Assembly (NCBI RefSeq): GCF_021049285.1
Contig: NZ_CP088017.1
Coordinates: 372,001 to 436,000 of the forward strand
Length of the DNA stretch: 64,000 nucleotides
From: Ruania halotolerans
Lineage (GTDB): Bacteria; Actinomycetota; Actinomycetes; Actinomycetales; Beutenbergiaceae
Reading direction: 5' to 3'
The notes beneath the pieces were generated by a model. The model worked only from the letters and a program-made list of their open reading frames with translations. It searched no databases and was not told the DNA's origin. The position numbers and the translations under genes are program-made. Of this stretch, positions 1 through 8,912 are shown one piece after another (position 1 is the first letter of the stretch; the number at the start of each line of letters is the position of its first letter).

Positions 1-1
1 G

Positions 2-2206
2 TCGGGCGCCACCAGCGAGGCCGAGCTCGCCACCACGGGCGCCGCGCTACGTGAGCGCACCCGCACCCACCTGACCGCGTGCGGCCTCGACCCGCAGTCG
101 GGCGCCATCCCCTCGGACTTCAGCTACTACGACCAGGTGCTCAGCACCGCCGTCAGCGTGGGCGCCATCCCGCAGCGATTCGGAATCAGCACCACGACCG
201 GTCCCATCAGCCTCACCGACTACTCGCGTCTCGCCCGCGGTGACTCCCAGACGCCCCCGTTGGAACTGACCAAATGGTTCGACACCAACTATCACTACCT
301 GGTTCCCGAGATCGGCCCGGACACACCCCTGCACCACGTGCCGGGCTCGAGCATCGTGGCCGAGTTCACCGAGGCCAAGGAGGCCGGCGTGCTCACCCGG
401 CCGGTCGTCGTCGGGCCCGTCACCCTGCTGGCCCTGGCCAAGGGGACCGACGGGATCAGTCCATTGGACCGGCTGGACGAGCTGGTGGCCGTGTACCAGC
501 TGCTCCTCGCTGAGCTGGCGGCTGCGGGCGCTGCCTGGGTGCAGGTGGATGAACCGGCGCTGGTGAGTGACAACGGTGCCGTCCCGGCTGAACAACTCAC
601 TGCGGCCGCAGACCGCGCCTACCGCGTGCTGGCCGAGGGCACGGACCGGCCCGCGCTCCTGGTGGCGGCCCCGTACGGGGACCTGCGCGAGCGTTTCGCC
701 GTGCTCGCCGGTACCGGGGTGGAGGCAATCGCGCTCGATCTGGTCAAGGGCGAGATTCCCGACGACGGCGCCCTCGTCCATGCCCGTGGGCTCACCCTGG
801 TTGCGGGTCTGGTGGACGGGCACAACGTGTGGCGCACCGACCTGGATGCGGCCACTGAGCGCCTGGAGCGGTTGCGTTCCGCGCACGATGGTCCGGTGAG
901 CGTGGGCACCTCCACGTCACTGTTGCATGTACCGCACACTGTGGCCGATGAGACCAGCCTGCCGGACCGGTTGCGTTCCTGGTTGGCGTTCGCCGACGAG
1001 AAGGTTGCCGAGGTGCTTGCTCTCGTCGCTGGACCCGAGGCAGCGCGAGGAGCCTTCGACGTCTCCCGAGCGGCGGTTCACGATCGAGCCGGAGCGCCAG
1101 GGGTGCGGCGCGAGAAGGTCCGACAGCGCACCGGGGCCCTGACGTCGGCCGACATTGAACGCGACGATGCCGCTACACGCGCGGCAGCGCAGCAGGCGCG
1201 CCTCGGTTTGCCCACCTTGCCGACCACGACGATCGGCTCGTTCCCACAGACCTCCGAACTGCGCCGAGCGCGTGCTCAGCGCCGCAAGGGGGAGGTCACC
1301 GAGGATCAGTACCAGGCAACGATCCGCGGCGAGATCGAGCGGGTGATCGAGTTGCAGACCGAACTCGGGTTGGACGTGCTCGTGCACGGCGAGCCGGAAC
1401 GCAACGACATGGTGCAGTACTTCGCCGAGTTGCTGGACGGTTTCGCGGTCACCGAGCACGGGTGGGTGCAGTCCTATGGGTCGCGGTGCACCCGGCCCTC
1501 GATCCTGTGGGGAGACGTGGCTCGCCCGGCGCCGATGACCGTGGAGTGGACCCGGTACGCGGCCTCCCTCACCGACAAGCCGGTCAAGGGCATGCTCACC
1601 GGCCCGGTCACGATCCTGGCATGGTCGTTCGTCCGCGACGATCTGCCGCTGGGCGAGGTGGCGGACCAGGTGGCGTTAGCCCTTCGGGACGAAGTGGCCG
1701 ACCTCGAGGCCGCCGGGATCGGCGTGATCCAGGTGGACGAACCCGCACTGCGGGAACTGCTGCCGCTGCGCGCTGAGGACCACCAGGATTACCTGGACTG
1801 GTCGGTGCGCTCGTTCCGACTGGCCACCTCCGGTGCCGCGCCGCACACCCAGGTGCACACGCACCTGTGCTATTCGGAGTTCGGCGAAGTGATCGACGCG
1901 ATCGACGGTCTCAACGCTGACGTCACCTCCTTGGAGGCAGCCCGCTCGGCAATGGAGGTGGTGCCCGAGCTCGCCGAGGCAGGGTTCTCCCGGGGAATCG
2001 GTCCGGGCGTGTGGGACATTCACTCACCGCGCGTGCCGAGCGAGCAGGAAATCGTCGACCTGCTGGAACGCGCTCAGCGGGCGGTGCCGGCCCATCAGTT
2101 GTGGGTGAACCCAGACTGCGGGCTGAAGACCCGCGGCTATGCCGAGACAGTCGAGTCGCTGCGGAACCTGGTCGCTGCCGCCGGCCGGGCGCGCGCCGCC
2201 GGGTGA
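2..2206 (+). CDS. metE: Cobalamin-independent methionine synthase (5' end outside window)
   Basis: Transfers the methyl group of 5-methyltetrahydropteroyltri-glutamate to homocysteine, the last step of methionine synthesis in the cytoplasm, without B12. The reading frame is open from base 2, so the true start lies upstream; about 25 N-terminal residues are probably missing compared with the roughly 760-residue family. The N-terminal half ends near a linker containing RRAQRRKGEV. The C-terminal catalytic barrel shows the substrate motif LVHGEPERNDMVQYF, the zinc ligands in HTHLCYSEFGE (His and Cys) and the last Cys in NPDCGLKTRGY, and the catalytic His in DIHSPRVPS. All key residues are intact, so the gene should be functional. 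A strong inverted repeat follows the stop codon. No B12 riboswitch can be judged because the promoter is off the window. Confidence 0.96.
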   Translation, partial: SGATSEAELATTGAALRERTRTHLTACGLDPQSGAIPSDFSYYDQVLSTAVSVGAIPQRFGISTTTGPISLTDYSRLARGDSQTPPLELTKWFDTNYHYLVPEIGPDTPLHHVPGSSIVAEFTEAKEAGVLTRPVVVGPVTLLALAKGTDGISPLDRLDELVAVYQLLLAELAAAGAAWVQVDEPALVSDNGAVPAEQLTAAADRAYRVLAEGTDRPALLVAAPYGDLRERFAVLAGTGVEAIALDLVKGEIPDDGALVHARGLTLVAGLVDGHNVWRTDLDAATERLERLRSAHDGPVSVGTSTSLLHVPHTVADETSLPDRLRSWLAFADEKVAEVLALVAGPEAARGAFDVSRAAVHDRAGAPGVRREKVRQRTGALTSADIERDDAATRAAAQQARLGLPTLPTTTIGSFPQTSELRRARAQRRKGEVTEDQYQATIRGEIERVIELQTELGLDVLVHGEPERNDMVQYFAELLDGFAVTEHGWVQSYGSRCTRPSILWGDVARPAPMTVEWTRYAASLTDKPVKGMLTGPVTILAWSFVRDDLPLGEVADQVALALRDEVADLEAAGIGVIQVDEPALRELLPLRAEDHQDYLDWSVRSFRLATSGAAPHTQVHTHLCYSEFGEVIDAIDGLNADVTSLEAARSAMEVVPELAEAGFSRGIGPGVWDIHSPRVPSEQEIVDLLERAQRAVPAHQLWVNPDCGLKTRGYAETVESLRNLVAAAGRARAAG

Positions 2207-2239
2207 ACCTCAGCTGAGCATCACACCGGTCACGCCCCG

Positions 2240-2298
2240 GCCGAGCGCAAATCTGTGCGGCTGTCCTTGATCAGAACCCGCACAGGTTTGCGCTCGGC
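2240..2298 (+). terminator. Long-stem hairpin after metE
   Basis: The 21-base arms at 2240-2260 and 2278-2298 are complementary with a single mismatch (a G-U pair in RNA) around a 17-base loop. The structure lies 34 bp past the metE stop. There is no clear U tract, as is common for actinobacterial terminators. It could also be an mRNA 3' stabiliser. Confidence 0.7.
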
Positions 2299-2356
2299 AG
2301 GCGCCATGAGGCTGGCTGGCACAGACTGTACGTATGGACGAATTTCGGGAGGCTCG

Positions 2357-2674
2357 ATGAACGGCAAGGTTGCATTCGTGGTCGGAGCGGCGATCGGGTA
2401 CGTACTGGGAACCCAAGCCGGCCGGGAGCAATACGAACGGATCAAGGACGCCACGCAGAACGCATGGCAGAACCCGAAGGTGCAGGAGAAGGTCTCCGCC
2501 GCCGAGGAACGCGTGGGATCTGTGATCCGCGAGCAGGGCGCGCAGATGACCGATCGCGTGGCATCGGTGGTCAAGGACCGCATCAACGATGTCACCGGCA
2601 GTGCCTCCAAGGCCGATGACGGGTCCGAGGGCCAGGGCGGATCGGACGACACCTCTGGGTCGACTTCTCGGTAG
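2357..2674 (+). CDS. YtxH-like small protein
   Basis: A 105-residue protein. The N-terminus (KVAFVVGAAIGYVLGTQAG) is one short hydrophobic glycine-rich membrane segment. An amphipathic helical region rich in K, E and Q follows (about residues 25-80), then a Gly/Ser/Asp tail. This layout is that of YtxH-domain proteins, small membrane-associated proteins of unclear, often stress-related, role. The ATG at 2357 is chosen over upstream in-frame codons because GGGAGG lies 7 bp before it and the membrane segment then begins at residue 4. The upstream codons fall in the metE terminator region. The TPR-like gene follows 6 bp downstream and may be co-transcribed. The function is not known. Confidence 0.8.
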   Translation: MNGKVAFVVGAAIGYVLGTQAGREQYERIKDATQNAWQNPKVQEKVSAAEERVGSVIREQGAQMTDRVASVVKDRINDVTGSASKADDGSEGQGGSDDTSGSTSR

Positions 2675-2680
2675 CCACGC

Positions 2681-3136
2681 GTGACCGGCTGGGACGAGAT
2701 CCTTGCTGCCGTGGGGTCAGTTCTTGCGGGTGAGCGGGAGGATGCCGAACGCCTCCTGCTCACCTGCTGGCAGGGGACCCGGGCAGAGCATCACGCCCAG
2801 CGGTGCATCCTCGCGCACTACCTCGCCGATCTCCAGAGGAGCGTGACGCAGGAAGTTCGGTGGGACGAGCGAGCGCTGGCCGCGCACGCCCATCTACGGG
2901 ACCACGACCTGACGGCCGTCGGACTCACCTCGGCCCGGGCGCTCGCACCCAGCCTCCACCTCAATCTTGGTGACGCCTATCTGCGCCTCGGCCGTGTCGA
3001 GGATGCGCGACGCCAGGCTGACGCGGGTCGTGCAGCATCCGACTCGCTGGACGAGGACGGGTACGGGCGGTGGGTGCGGCGGGGATTGACGAACCTGACG
3101 CAGCGAATCGAAGCCCTGGCAGGTCGGACCTGCTGA
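2681..3136 (+). CDS. Small TPR-like helical protein
   Basis: A 151-residue, mostly helical cytoplasmic protein beginning with GTG, 6 bp after the YtxH-like gene. The region ALAPSLHLNLGDAYLRLGRVEDARRQADAG (about residues 84-113) is a good tetratricopeptide unit with the typical G-x-Y-x-x-L-G spacing. The N-terminal half could hold one or two more degenerate units. Such proteins usually mediate protein contacts, and no partner can be deduced. The gene is convergent with the RecB-like nuclease gene and only 6 bp separate the two stop codons. No signal peptide or catalytic motif is visible. Confidence 0.75.
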   Translation: MTGWDEILAAVGSVLAGEREDAERLLLTCWQGTRAEHHAQRCILAHYLADLQRSVTQEVRWDERALAAHAHLRDHDLTAVGLTSARALAPSLHLNLGDAYLRLGRVEDARRQADAGRAASDSLDEDGYGRWVRRGLTNLTQRIEALAGRTC

Positions 3137-3142
3137 GGCCTG

Positions 3143-5368
3143 CTACCGACGCCGGGTGCGACGCTCCCGCGCGCCTGCGCACGCCTGTAGGAAGGCCCCG
3201 ACCGCGGCCAGATCCGCGGCGTCGGCAGGCATCCGGCGCGTCAGTGCAGGGGAACGGACCAGGATCGTCGCCCACCGCGTGCGGGAGAACACCGCACCCC
3301 ACAGGTCGGCCGAGATCAGGACCTGCAGATCGCGGCGAGCGTTCTCCGGAGCAGAGGCAGCCAGAGAGCAGATCACGACGGCGGCCCGCTGATCCTGCAG
3401 GTCGCCGACCGTGCTCACCCGGATGCCGGCGAGTCCAGCGGCCTCGAGATCCCGATCGATCCGCTGCGCCTGTTCCGCACGTGCGGCCACCACGAGAAAG
3501 TCTGTCTCTGCCAGCGGCCGGGTCTGGCCGCCATCGGTGAGGTCTCGGCCGATGAGGGATTCCACCTGTGCGACCACCTCGGCCGCCTCCTGCGCAGATT
3601 CCACCGTGTTCCCGCGGTGCGTCACCGACACCAGATGCAGTCCGGCGGACAACCCCTCGAGGTGCTGACACGGCCCTGGCGCATCGTCATGAACCGTCGG
3701 TGCCGCATCGACCGCCGCGGGCATGCTCGCGGCTGTGCCCTGGATGGCCAGCGTCGGTTGCGGCTCCACCCCGATCGGCTCCCGCGCCGGCTCCCGGTCA
3801 CCGCCTCCGTCGTCTGACCCGAGGTCATCTCGTTGGGCCAGTAGCCAGTCCCGGAGGCGTCGAGTGGAGAGGCAGTCGTACCGGTTGTACTCGGCCAACT
3901 CAGCCAACCGTGAACGATATCCGGCCTCGTCGCCGCGAGCACGCATCGCACATGCTTCCTCATACGCCACCACGGAATCGCCACCAGAGGTAACGCCCGA
4001 ACGACGCTCGGACCCCATGTACAGCGGCTCGAGCTTCTTCAACGAGTACGACGATTGTGAGACGCGCACCGAGGCCTTCACGGTGCGGTACAGGTCCACG
4101 AACACCCCTGATCCGAGCAGCTCCTCGACCTCCTCGACTCCTCCGTGCCGCATGGCCAGGTTCCGGAGTGTGTACTGCTCGTATCCGGCGTAGTGGTAGA
4201 CGTGCATGCCCGGGTACCGCGAGCGGCGCAGGCGCAGATAGTGCAGGAACTCCCGCAGTGCCGCCCCCTCGGCAGCGCGATCATGCGCCCAGAACGTCAC
4301 ATAGTCGCCGCCTGCCTCCATCAGGCCGAACAGGTACTCGAGGCCCCACACGGTGCGATCGTCATCCACCCACAACGGATCGCCCTCGAAGTCGAAGAAG
4401 ACGTCGCCGGCGTCTGGGACCGGGAGCTCATCCAATCCCGCACGGTCGTGCACCTCGCTGAACACGTGAGTTGCGCCGTCGGCCTCGGCTCGTTCCTGTT
4501 GCAACTGCAGGCGTGCCTGTGCCTGTAGTCGGTGCCACATCTCGGGCTGGATCTGCTCCACTGGGCGAGCGGCCGTGGCCAGCGCATCGATCGTGCCCAC
4601 CCCCGCGCTGCGCAGTGCCTCGCGGTGCTGTTGCCGCGCTCCCCACACCATCTGCACGTCCCGCGTGCGAGCGATCTCGGCCCTGCATCGCTCACACCAC
4701 AGGCACGCGGTGTACCGATCATCGCCCCAGTGCACCGGAGCCTCGCTTGCGCGGTGCACGTCCAGCAGGTACTGCACGTGCCGGCGGTGTTCACGGTAGA
4801 CGGCCACGCTCGCGGTGCGATCGTGAGCGGTGAGCTCGCCGGTGCCGAGGTGCAGGTGCAGATGATCGGTCAGCGGGATGCCCAGGCGCAGGAGCTGATC
4901 AGCGTAGGCGGCCAGCTGCAGCACGGCCTTCGGTTTCGCAGAACGGGCCAACTTGGTGTCCACGACGGCGTAGCGCGGCTGGCCTTCCCGTTCCCCGTCG
5001 CGTACGAGGAAGTCCGAGCGTCCATGAAACCGTCCGTCGAAGAATCCGCCCTGGACGACGACCTCCGCGCCACGGCGCAACGCCGCGACGGTGAGTTCCT
5101 GCTGGCGGGCGAGCGCGGCCGTGGTGTACTCGAGCGGCAGCTCGATCTCCACCACGCCCTCGCCGAACTGCCTGCGGTACTCCGAGAGCACCTGCTCCTC
5201 GTGTACCCGCCCCATCCGGGCGGTGCGATCGAGCATCGGGTCCGCGGTGTCGAGCGCGGGGACGCGGCCGAGCTTCTCATCCAGGCGACGAAGCAAGTCG
5301 AACTCACACGTGAACGCCGTGGCGAGGTCGCTCGCGCTGTACACGAGTACGTCGCCGGTGATGAACAC
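3143..5368 (-). CDS. TM0106-type RecB-like nuclease lacking the helicase motor
   Basis: A 741-residue protein with a GTG start 6 bp after GAGAGG. Residues 1-230 are a RecB/Cas4-like nuclease: D119 (RSDFLV), D137-x-K139 (VDTKLARS), Q151 and Y155. Four cysteines (C21, C222, C225, C228; CLWCERC) match the arrangement that holds a 4Fe-4S cluster in Cas4/AddB-type nucleases. Residues 320-510 are an RNase H-like (YprB-type) domain with DFEGDP at 326-331 and D498 in NRYDCLS. Full-length relatives known to me then carry a superfamily 1 helicase of about 500-600 residues. Here a low-complexity linker (515-575) leads straight to a degraded remnant of the second helicase lobe (576-741; STVGDLQDQRAAVVICSL). 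No Walker A or B motif is present. It is probably a metal- and Fe-S-dependent nuclease acting without its own motor. Confidence 0.8.
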   Translation of the reverse strand: MFITGDVLVYSASDLATAFTCEFDLLRRLDEKLGRVPALDTADPMLDRTARMGRVHEEQVLSEYRRQFGEGVVEIELPLEYTTAALARQQELTVAALRRGAEVVVQGGFFDGRFHGRSDFLVRDGEREGQPRYAVVDTKLARSAKPKAVLQLAAYADQLLRLGIPLTDHLHLHLGTGELTAHDRTASVAVYREHRRHVQYLLDVHRASEAPVHWGDDRYTACLWCERCRAEIARTRDVQMVWGARQQHREALRSAGVGTIDALATAARPVEQIQPEMWHRLQAQARLQLQQERAEADGATHVFSEVHDRAGLDELPVPDAGDVFFDFEGDPLWVDDDRTVWGLEYLFGLMEAGGDYVTFWAHDRAAEGAALREFLHYLRLRRSRYPGMHVYHYAGYEQYTLRNLAMRHGGVEEVEELLGSGVFVDLYRTVKASVRVSQSSYSLKKLEPLYMGSERRSGVTSGGDSVVAYEEACAMRARGDEAGYRSRLAELAEYNRYDCLSTRRLRDWLLAQRDDLGSDDGGGDREPAREPIGVEPQPTLAIQGTAASMPAAVDAAPTVHDDAPGPCQHLEGLSAGLHLVSVTHRGNTVESAQEAAEVVAQVESLIGRDLTDGGQTRPLAETDFLVVAARAEQAQRIDRDLEAAGLAGIRVSTVGDLQDQRAAVVICSLAASAPENARRDLQVLISADLWGAVFSRTRWATILVRSPALTRRMPADAADLAAVGAFLQACAGARERRTRRR

Positions 5369-6230
5369 GTGATCCTCTCGTCGTGGCGTTCTGATCAGCT
5401 GCCGACCAGATATCGAGGTCCTGGGCCGAGGCTAGCCGCCCGCACTGACAACGCATACCCAGCGATGGACCGGCCACGCCGACGATAGTGCTGCCACGGT
5501 CGGTGCCGGGTTGCTCAGGGCTGTCCCTGTGTTCGGCGCACACTCCGACCAGGACGCCTGACAACGCCTCCAACTCGATCGAGGAGACCGCGAGGTCGTA
5601 GCTGCTCTTGACCAGGATCTGCTGGACCACATAGGCACAGTGGAATCCGGCATTCGGCGGCAACCAGGACGCCGCGTCATCGGCACCCTTGGTCTGATTG
5701 GCTGCGCCATCGGCCGGGATCAGGTTCGCCGGATCGTTCGCGAACTGTAGAGCCTGCTGCGCGGTCCACCGGTGCGCCCCTTTGCGCCACGCGTCGGCCA
5801 GGGCCACCACATGGTCGATCTGGACCGCCGCACTCGTCGAGGGTCCGCGACGGAAGTCGATCACATGCCCGGTGTAGGGATCATGCAGGACCCCAGACTC
5901 CACCACGCAGGACACCGTGGCGTCACGCACCTGATCGGTCAGCCACCAGCCGAGCACGTCGTTGCGGGTATCGCATCCGTTGCCGTCCACATCGGCCCAC
6001 GGCTCGCCGAAGAAGCGGCGGTCATAGTCGTCAAGGGGTAGCGGTTCGACCACACTCAGCCGTGGCAATGCGGCCTCCGCCGCGCGTAGCGACGCCCCGG
6101 ACACGGGCACACGTGGAGCGGGTGCCACCTGCGACCACCAGCGGGGCAGGACGAGCAGAACGAGCGCCACCAGGACGGCGATGGTGGTGACTGTGACCAG
6201 GTGCCGTCCGCGAACCTCCGGTTGTGCCAT
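5304..6230 (-). CDS. Membrane-tethered HNH (DUF1524-type) nuclease
   Basis: A 308-residue protein. One N-terminal membrane segment (about 10-30, LVTVTTIAVLVALVLLVLP) is followed by an extracytoplasmic domain. The HNH/GmrSD-type core is clear: QIDHVVALADAW (D139, H140), FANDPANLIPADG with N169/N-P-x-N-L, then NQTKGADDAASWLPP. Cysteines C86, C108, C198 and C231 may form disulfides. Members of this family are secreted or surface nucleases, probably for DNA scavenging (known of the family, not shown here). The start at 6230 is chosen because it places the hydrophobic segment at the N-terminus; an ATG at 6299 is an alternative. The family usually ends near residue 232. The last ~75 residues are Arg-rich, unlike the rest, and overlap the start of the downstream nuclease gene by 65 bp, which suggests loss of the original stop. 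Confidence 0.78.
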   Translation of the reverse strand: MAQPEVRGRHLVTVTTIAVLVALVLLVLPRWWSQVAPAPRVPVSGASLRAAEAALPRLSVVEPLPLDDYDRRFFGEPWADVDGNGCDTRNDVLGWWLTDQVRDATVSCVVESGVLHDPYTGHVIDFRRGPSTSAAVQIDHVVALADAWRKGAHRWTAQQALQFANDPANLIPADGAANQTKGADDAASWLPPNAGFHCAYVVQQILVKSSYDLAVSSIELEALSGVLVGVCAEHRDSPEQPGTDRGSTIVGVAGPSLGMRCQCGRLASAQDLDIWSAADQNATTRGSRVHHRRRTRVQRERPRHGVHV

Positions 6231-6522
6231 ATACCGACGATGCCGGACGTGCGGCAGGCGCTCCCGGGCCGGGATCGGGACCTGTGGACAGAGGCGCATC
6301 GAAGCGACCTGTGGACCGACCGTGACGTGAATCACCGGGCTGAGGGCCCGAATCGCGTCATACGACGGCGCCTGTGGCGTCTGTACCAGTAGTCGCATCG
6401 TGTGACTCGACGTCGTCGCCGTCCATCCCCGTCTTCCGGCCATGGACCGCGGCGCGATCGTGATGGCCCGGTCCCACGTGACCGTGCCCCAATGAGTGTG
6501 TTCGAGGAGATCTGTGGTGGGA

Positions 6523-8343
6523 ATGAATGTGAGGTCCGCGAAGCGGTACCGAGGGAAGAAGATGCTCGCCAGCACCGGCATCGCAGCCGTGGCTGCTGGG
6601 ACGCTCCTTGGCGCCGCCTCCCCGGCGGTAGCCGCCCCGACGACGTTCAACCCGTTTGACGTCAACGACGGATTCACGGTCGTCTCACAAGGTGACATTC
6701 ACCTGAACAACAGCGAACTCGAGGGATCGGTGGCCGCGTTCGGCACCGTTTCCTCGGGAAACCCGAACGGATATCCGGTCGTGCACACGGTTGCCGGCGA
6801 GCCCGACTACACGGTTCCGATGGTCGATGGTGTCCCCGTCCGGATTCTCGCGCAGGAGTTCAGTGGTTCCGGTTCTTTCGACATCTCGAATCGGGACGAC
6901 TCGGGAACGATCGCCGCTGACTCCTCGGAGGCGAATGCGCTCGTCAAGCTCGTCACCATCGATGGCCTGACCGGATCGGCACGCAGTGGTGGAACTGGCA
7001 ACGCTGCCGGTGGTGACTTCCTGCGAGTCACCAATGCCGACGCCGGGGTGCTCGACCTCAAATCAGCCTCGTACGACGACGCCGAGGTGGCTGACCTCCA
7101 GACCGCTGAATCGACGATCGCCGGCTACCTTCCGGGTGTGGACGCTCAGGTCGAGCAGACCAATCAGTGCCTGGAGGCGATGTACTCACCCGAACTCGGC
7201 CTCAGCAATGACGTCACGGTCACCGACGAGGGCGGGCTGGTGTACGTCGAAGATTTCACGGACGATCGCCCGAACGTCATCGGCTACGACGACATTGCCG
7301 GGAAGACGATCAAGCTCGACCGCGCTGACGGGTACCAGCCGACGGCGGACGCCCCGCTCGTGATCCAGGTACCCGAAGGAACAACGGAGTTGAGCCAGTT
7401 GCGCTTCGAAGGCTGGTCGGCGCAAGCAGGCGCCCAGCAAGATCTTGCGCGATTCATCATGCTCGACCTCTCTGCGGTCTCCGGTGAGGTGGCCGTCAAC
7501 GGGCACGACCTTGGAGCGATCTGGGCACCGGATGCTGATCTGAACGTCAACTCCGGGATCACCACGAACGGGCAATGGTTCGCGCGGAACGTCACGACTG
7601 CAGGCGGTGGCGAGATTCACCACCACACCTTCGCGGGCAAGCTCCCATGCAGCGAGGCTCAGGTGACGCCGGTGATCGGCTCTGCTGCCTCCGTGGTGGG
7701 TTCGGACGAGAAGGTGTTGCCTGTGACCGGCGGGTCAGTCGTGGACACGGTGACGTACGAGGGTCTGACGCCCGGCGTGGAATACGAGTTGGCGGGTTCG
7801 ATCCGTACGTCTGGCACTGGTGAGGACACGGGAATCGCAGCATCTGCGTCGTTTGTTCCGGAGGTTGCCGACGGCTCGGTTGATGTGATTTTCGAGATCA
7901 CCGGCGAGCAGGTGGCTGACTATGACGGTCAGTCGTTGGTGGTGTTTGAGTACCTGACTGCCGGTGGGGAGCTGGTTGCCGAGCACACCGATCCTCACGA
8001 TCAGGCGCAGACGTTCACCGTGGAAGACGCTGGGATTCCGGGTGAGCCGACCGAGCCAACGGACCCGGGTGAGCCCGCCGAGCCAACGGACCCGGGTGAG
8101 CCCACCGAGCCAACGGACCCGGGTGAGCCCACCGCGCCAACGGACCCGGGTGAGGAAGAGACATCCCACCCAGATCGCGAGAAGAACTCCGATACGGGTG
8201 AAGAGAGCGCGACGACCACGAGCACGGGAGATGGGCTTGCCCAGACCGGAGCGGCGACGATGTGGTCCCTGGTGGCGAGTGTGGTGGTTCTGCTCTCTCT
8301 GGGTGTCGCGCTGCGCCTGGCGCGGCAGGCGCACGGTGAATAG
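6523..8343 (+). CDS. Choice-of-anchor A surface protein, sortase-anchored
   Basis: A 606-residue secreted protein. The signal peptide (MLASTGIAAVAAGTLLGAASPAVA, about residues 15-38) precedes a choice-of-anchor A domain (about 40-375; starts NPFDVNDGFTVVSQGDIHLNNSELEGSVA, ends with the typical GQWFARNVTTAGGGEIHHHTF). A VaFE-type Ig-like repeat (about 385-500, VVDTVTYEGLTPGVEYELAG) follows, then a linker of four GEPTEPTDP units, a sorting signal LAQTG, a membrane helix and a short basic tail. LAQTG departs from LPXTG by Ala for Pro. The role is likely adhesion or surface display. The ATG at 6523 is preferred over GTG 6496 since GAGGAG lies about 12 bp ahead and the n-region then has normal length. 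It is convergent with the next gene. Confidence 0.85.
   Translation: MNVRSAKRYRGKKMLASTGIAAVAAGTLLGAASPAVAAPTTFNPFDVNDGFTVVSQGDIHLNNSELEGSVAAFGTVSSGNPNGYPVVHTVAGEPDYTVPMVDGVPVRILAQEFSGSGSFDISNRDDSGTIAADSSEANALVKLVTIDGLTGSARSGGTGNAAGGDFLRVTNADAGVLDLKSASYDDAEVADLQTAESTIAGYLPGVDAQVEQTNQCLEAMYSPELGLSNDVTVTDEGGLVYVEDFTDDRPNVIGYDDIAGKTIKLDRADGYQPTADAPLVIQVPEGTTELSQLRFEGWSAQAGAQQDLARFIMLDLSAVSGEVAVNGHDLGAIWAPDADLNVNSGITTNGQWFARNVTTAGGGEIHHHTFAGKLPCSEAQVTPVIGSAASVVGSDEKVLPVTGGSVVDTVTYEGLTPGVEYELAGSIRTSGTGEDTGIAASASFVPEVADGSVDVIFEITGEQVADYDGQSLVVFEYLTAGGELVAEHTDPHDQAQTFTVEDAGIPGEPTEPTDPGEPAEPTDPGEPTEPTDPGEPTAPTDPGEEETSHPDREKNSDTGEESATTTSTGDGLAQTGAATMWSLVASVVVLLSLGVALRLARQAHGE
8041..8148 (+). repeat. 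Four 27-bp tandem repeats encoding GEPTEPTDP
   Basis: Four consecutive 27-bp units differ at only a few bases and encode a Pro/Glu/Thr wall-spanning linker just before the sorting signal of the choice-of-anchor A protein. Such units change copy number in frame. Confidence 0.9.
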
Positions 8344-8405
8344 GAAGCCGTAGATCTGCGCCTCGCGTGCGTGCGCCTCGCAGTGAGGCTGACGGGCATC
8401 CGTCC

Positions 8406-8912
8406 TCAGCCGCACAGGGTGGAGACGTGCGGGGCCGGTCGGCCGATCCTGGTCCAGGTCGACCGGCCGCCGACGCAACGGCGGCCCACAGCGTGGTACA
8501 TGATCAGCTCGGACTGGTCGCCCGACTTGTCGACCGGCCAGTAGCGACCGTGGTGCCCGCTCCTGGGTGTCGATCGGACGACGGACGGTGCGCGGTAGCA
8601 GAACGTCAGGCGGCTGATCGCGAACGCACCCGTGATCGTCCGGGTGTCGCCCATACCGCCTGCCAGAGACTGGACTGAGGGCCCAGCTCTGACGAGGATC
8701 TCGGCCACGCCCGGGTTGGCCGCGAATGTGAACGAGTGTGAGTCCGTCAGGGTCACCATCAGCGTGAGGCCTCGCCCCTGGGGTTGCCACGGTCCGATGC
8801 CGTCATAGGCATAGGAACCGGGCGCGCCGGTGTTCAGCCGGACGCCGAAGTCATAGCCGGCTGTGCTGCTGTTGTTCTCGAGGTTCTCGGCTGTGCGCTC
8901 CGGCACCGTCAT
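8406..8912 (-). CDS. Orphan secreted-type domain, possibly decayed
   Basis: A 168-residue product. Its middle part (about residues 16-110; YDFGVRLNTGAPGSYAYDG..., AEILVRAGPSVQSL..., ISRLTFCYR) resembles the small extracellular beta domain that in actinobacterial surface proteins ends with a VEFCYD-type strand and has a V-I-V-K-G-G-P-like core. That likeness is from memory of the family. There is no signal peptide in front and no wall anchor behind. The last ~55 residues (from SVVRSTPRSG) look like unconstrained read-through. I think this is a remnant of a longer surface-protein gene, but a short intact cytoplasmic gene cannot be excluded. The start at 8912 follows AAGGGAG with almost no spacing; GTG at 8906 has better spacing. 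Confidence 0.42.
   Translation of the reverse strand: MTVPERTAENLENNSSTAGYDFGVRLNTGAPGSYAYDGIGPWQPQGRGLTLMVTLTDSHSFTFAANPGVAEILVRAGPSVQSLAGGMGDTRTITGAFAISRLTFCYRAPSVVRSTPRSGHHGRYWPVDKSGDQSELIMYHAVGRRCVGGRSTWTRIGRPAPHVSTLCG

Noticed and set aside
8041-8148. 27-bp tandem units as a possible CRISPR or regulatory repeat
   Set aside because: They have no spacers, are in frame and encode the Pro/Thr/Glu wall linker of the surface protein.
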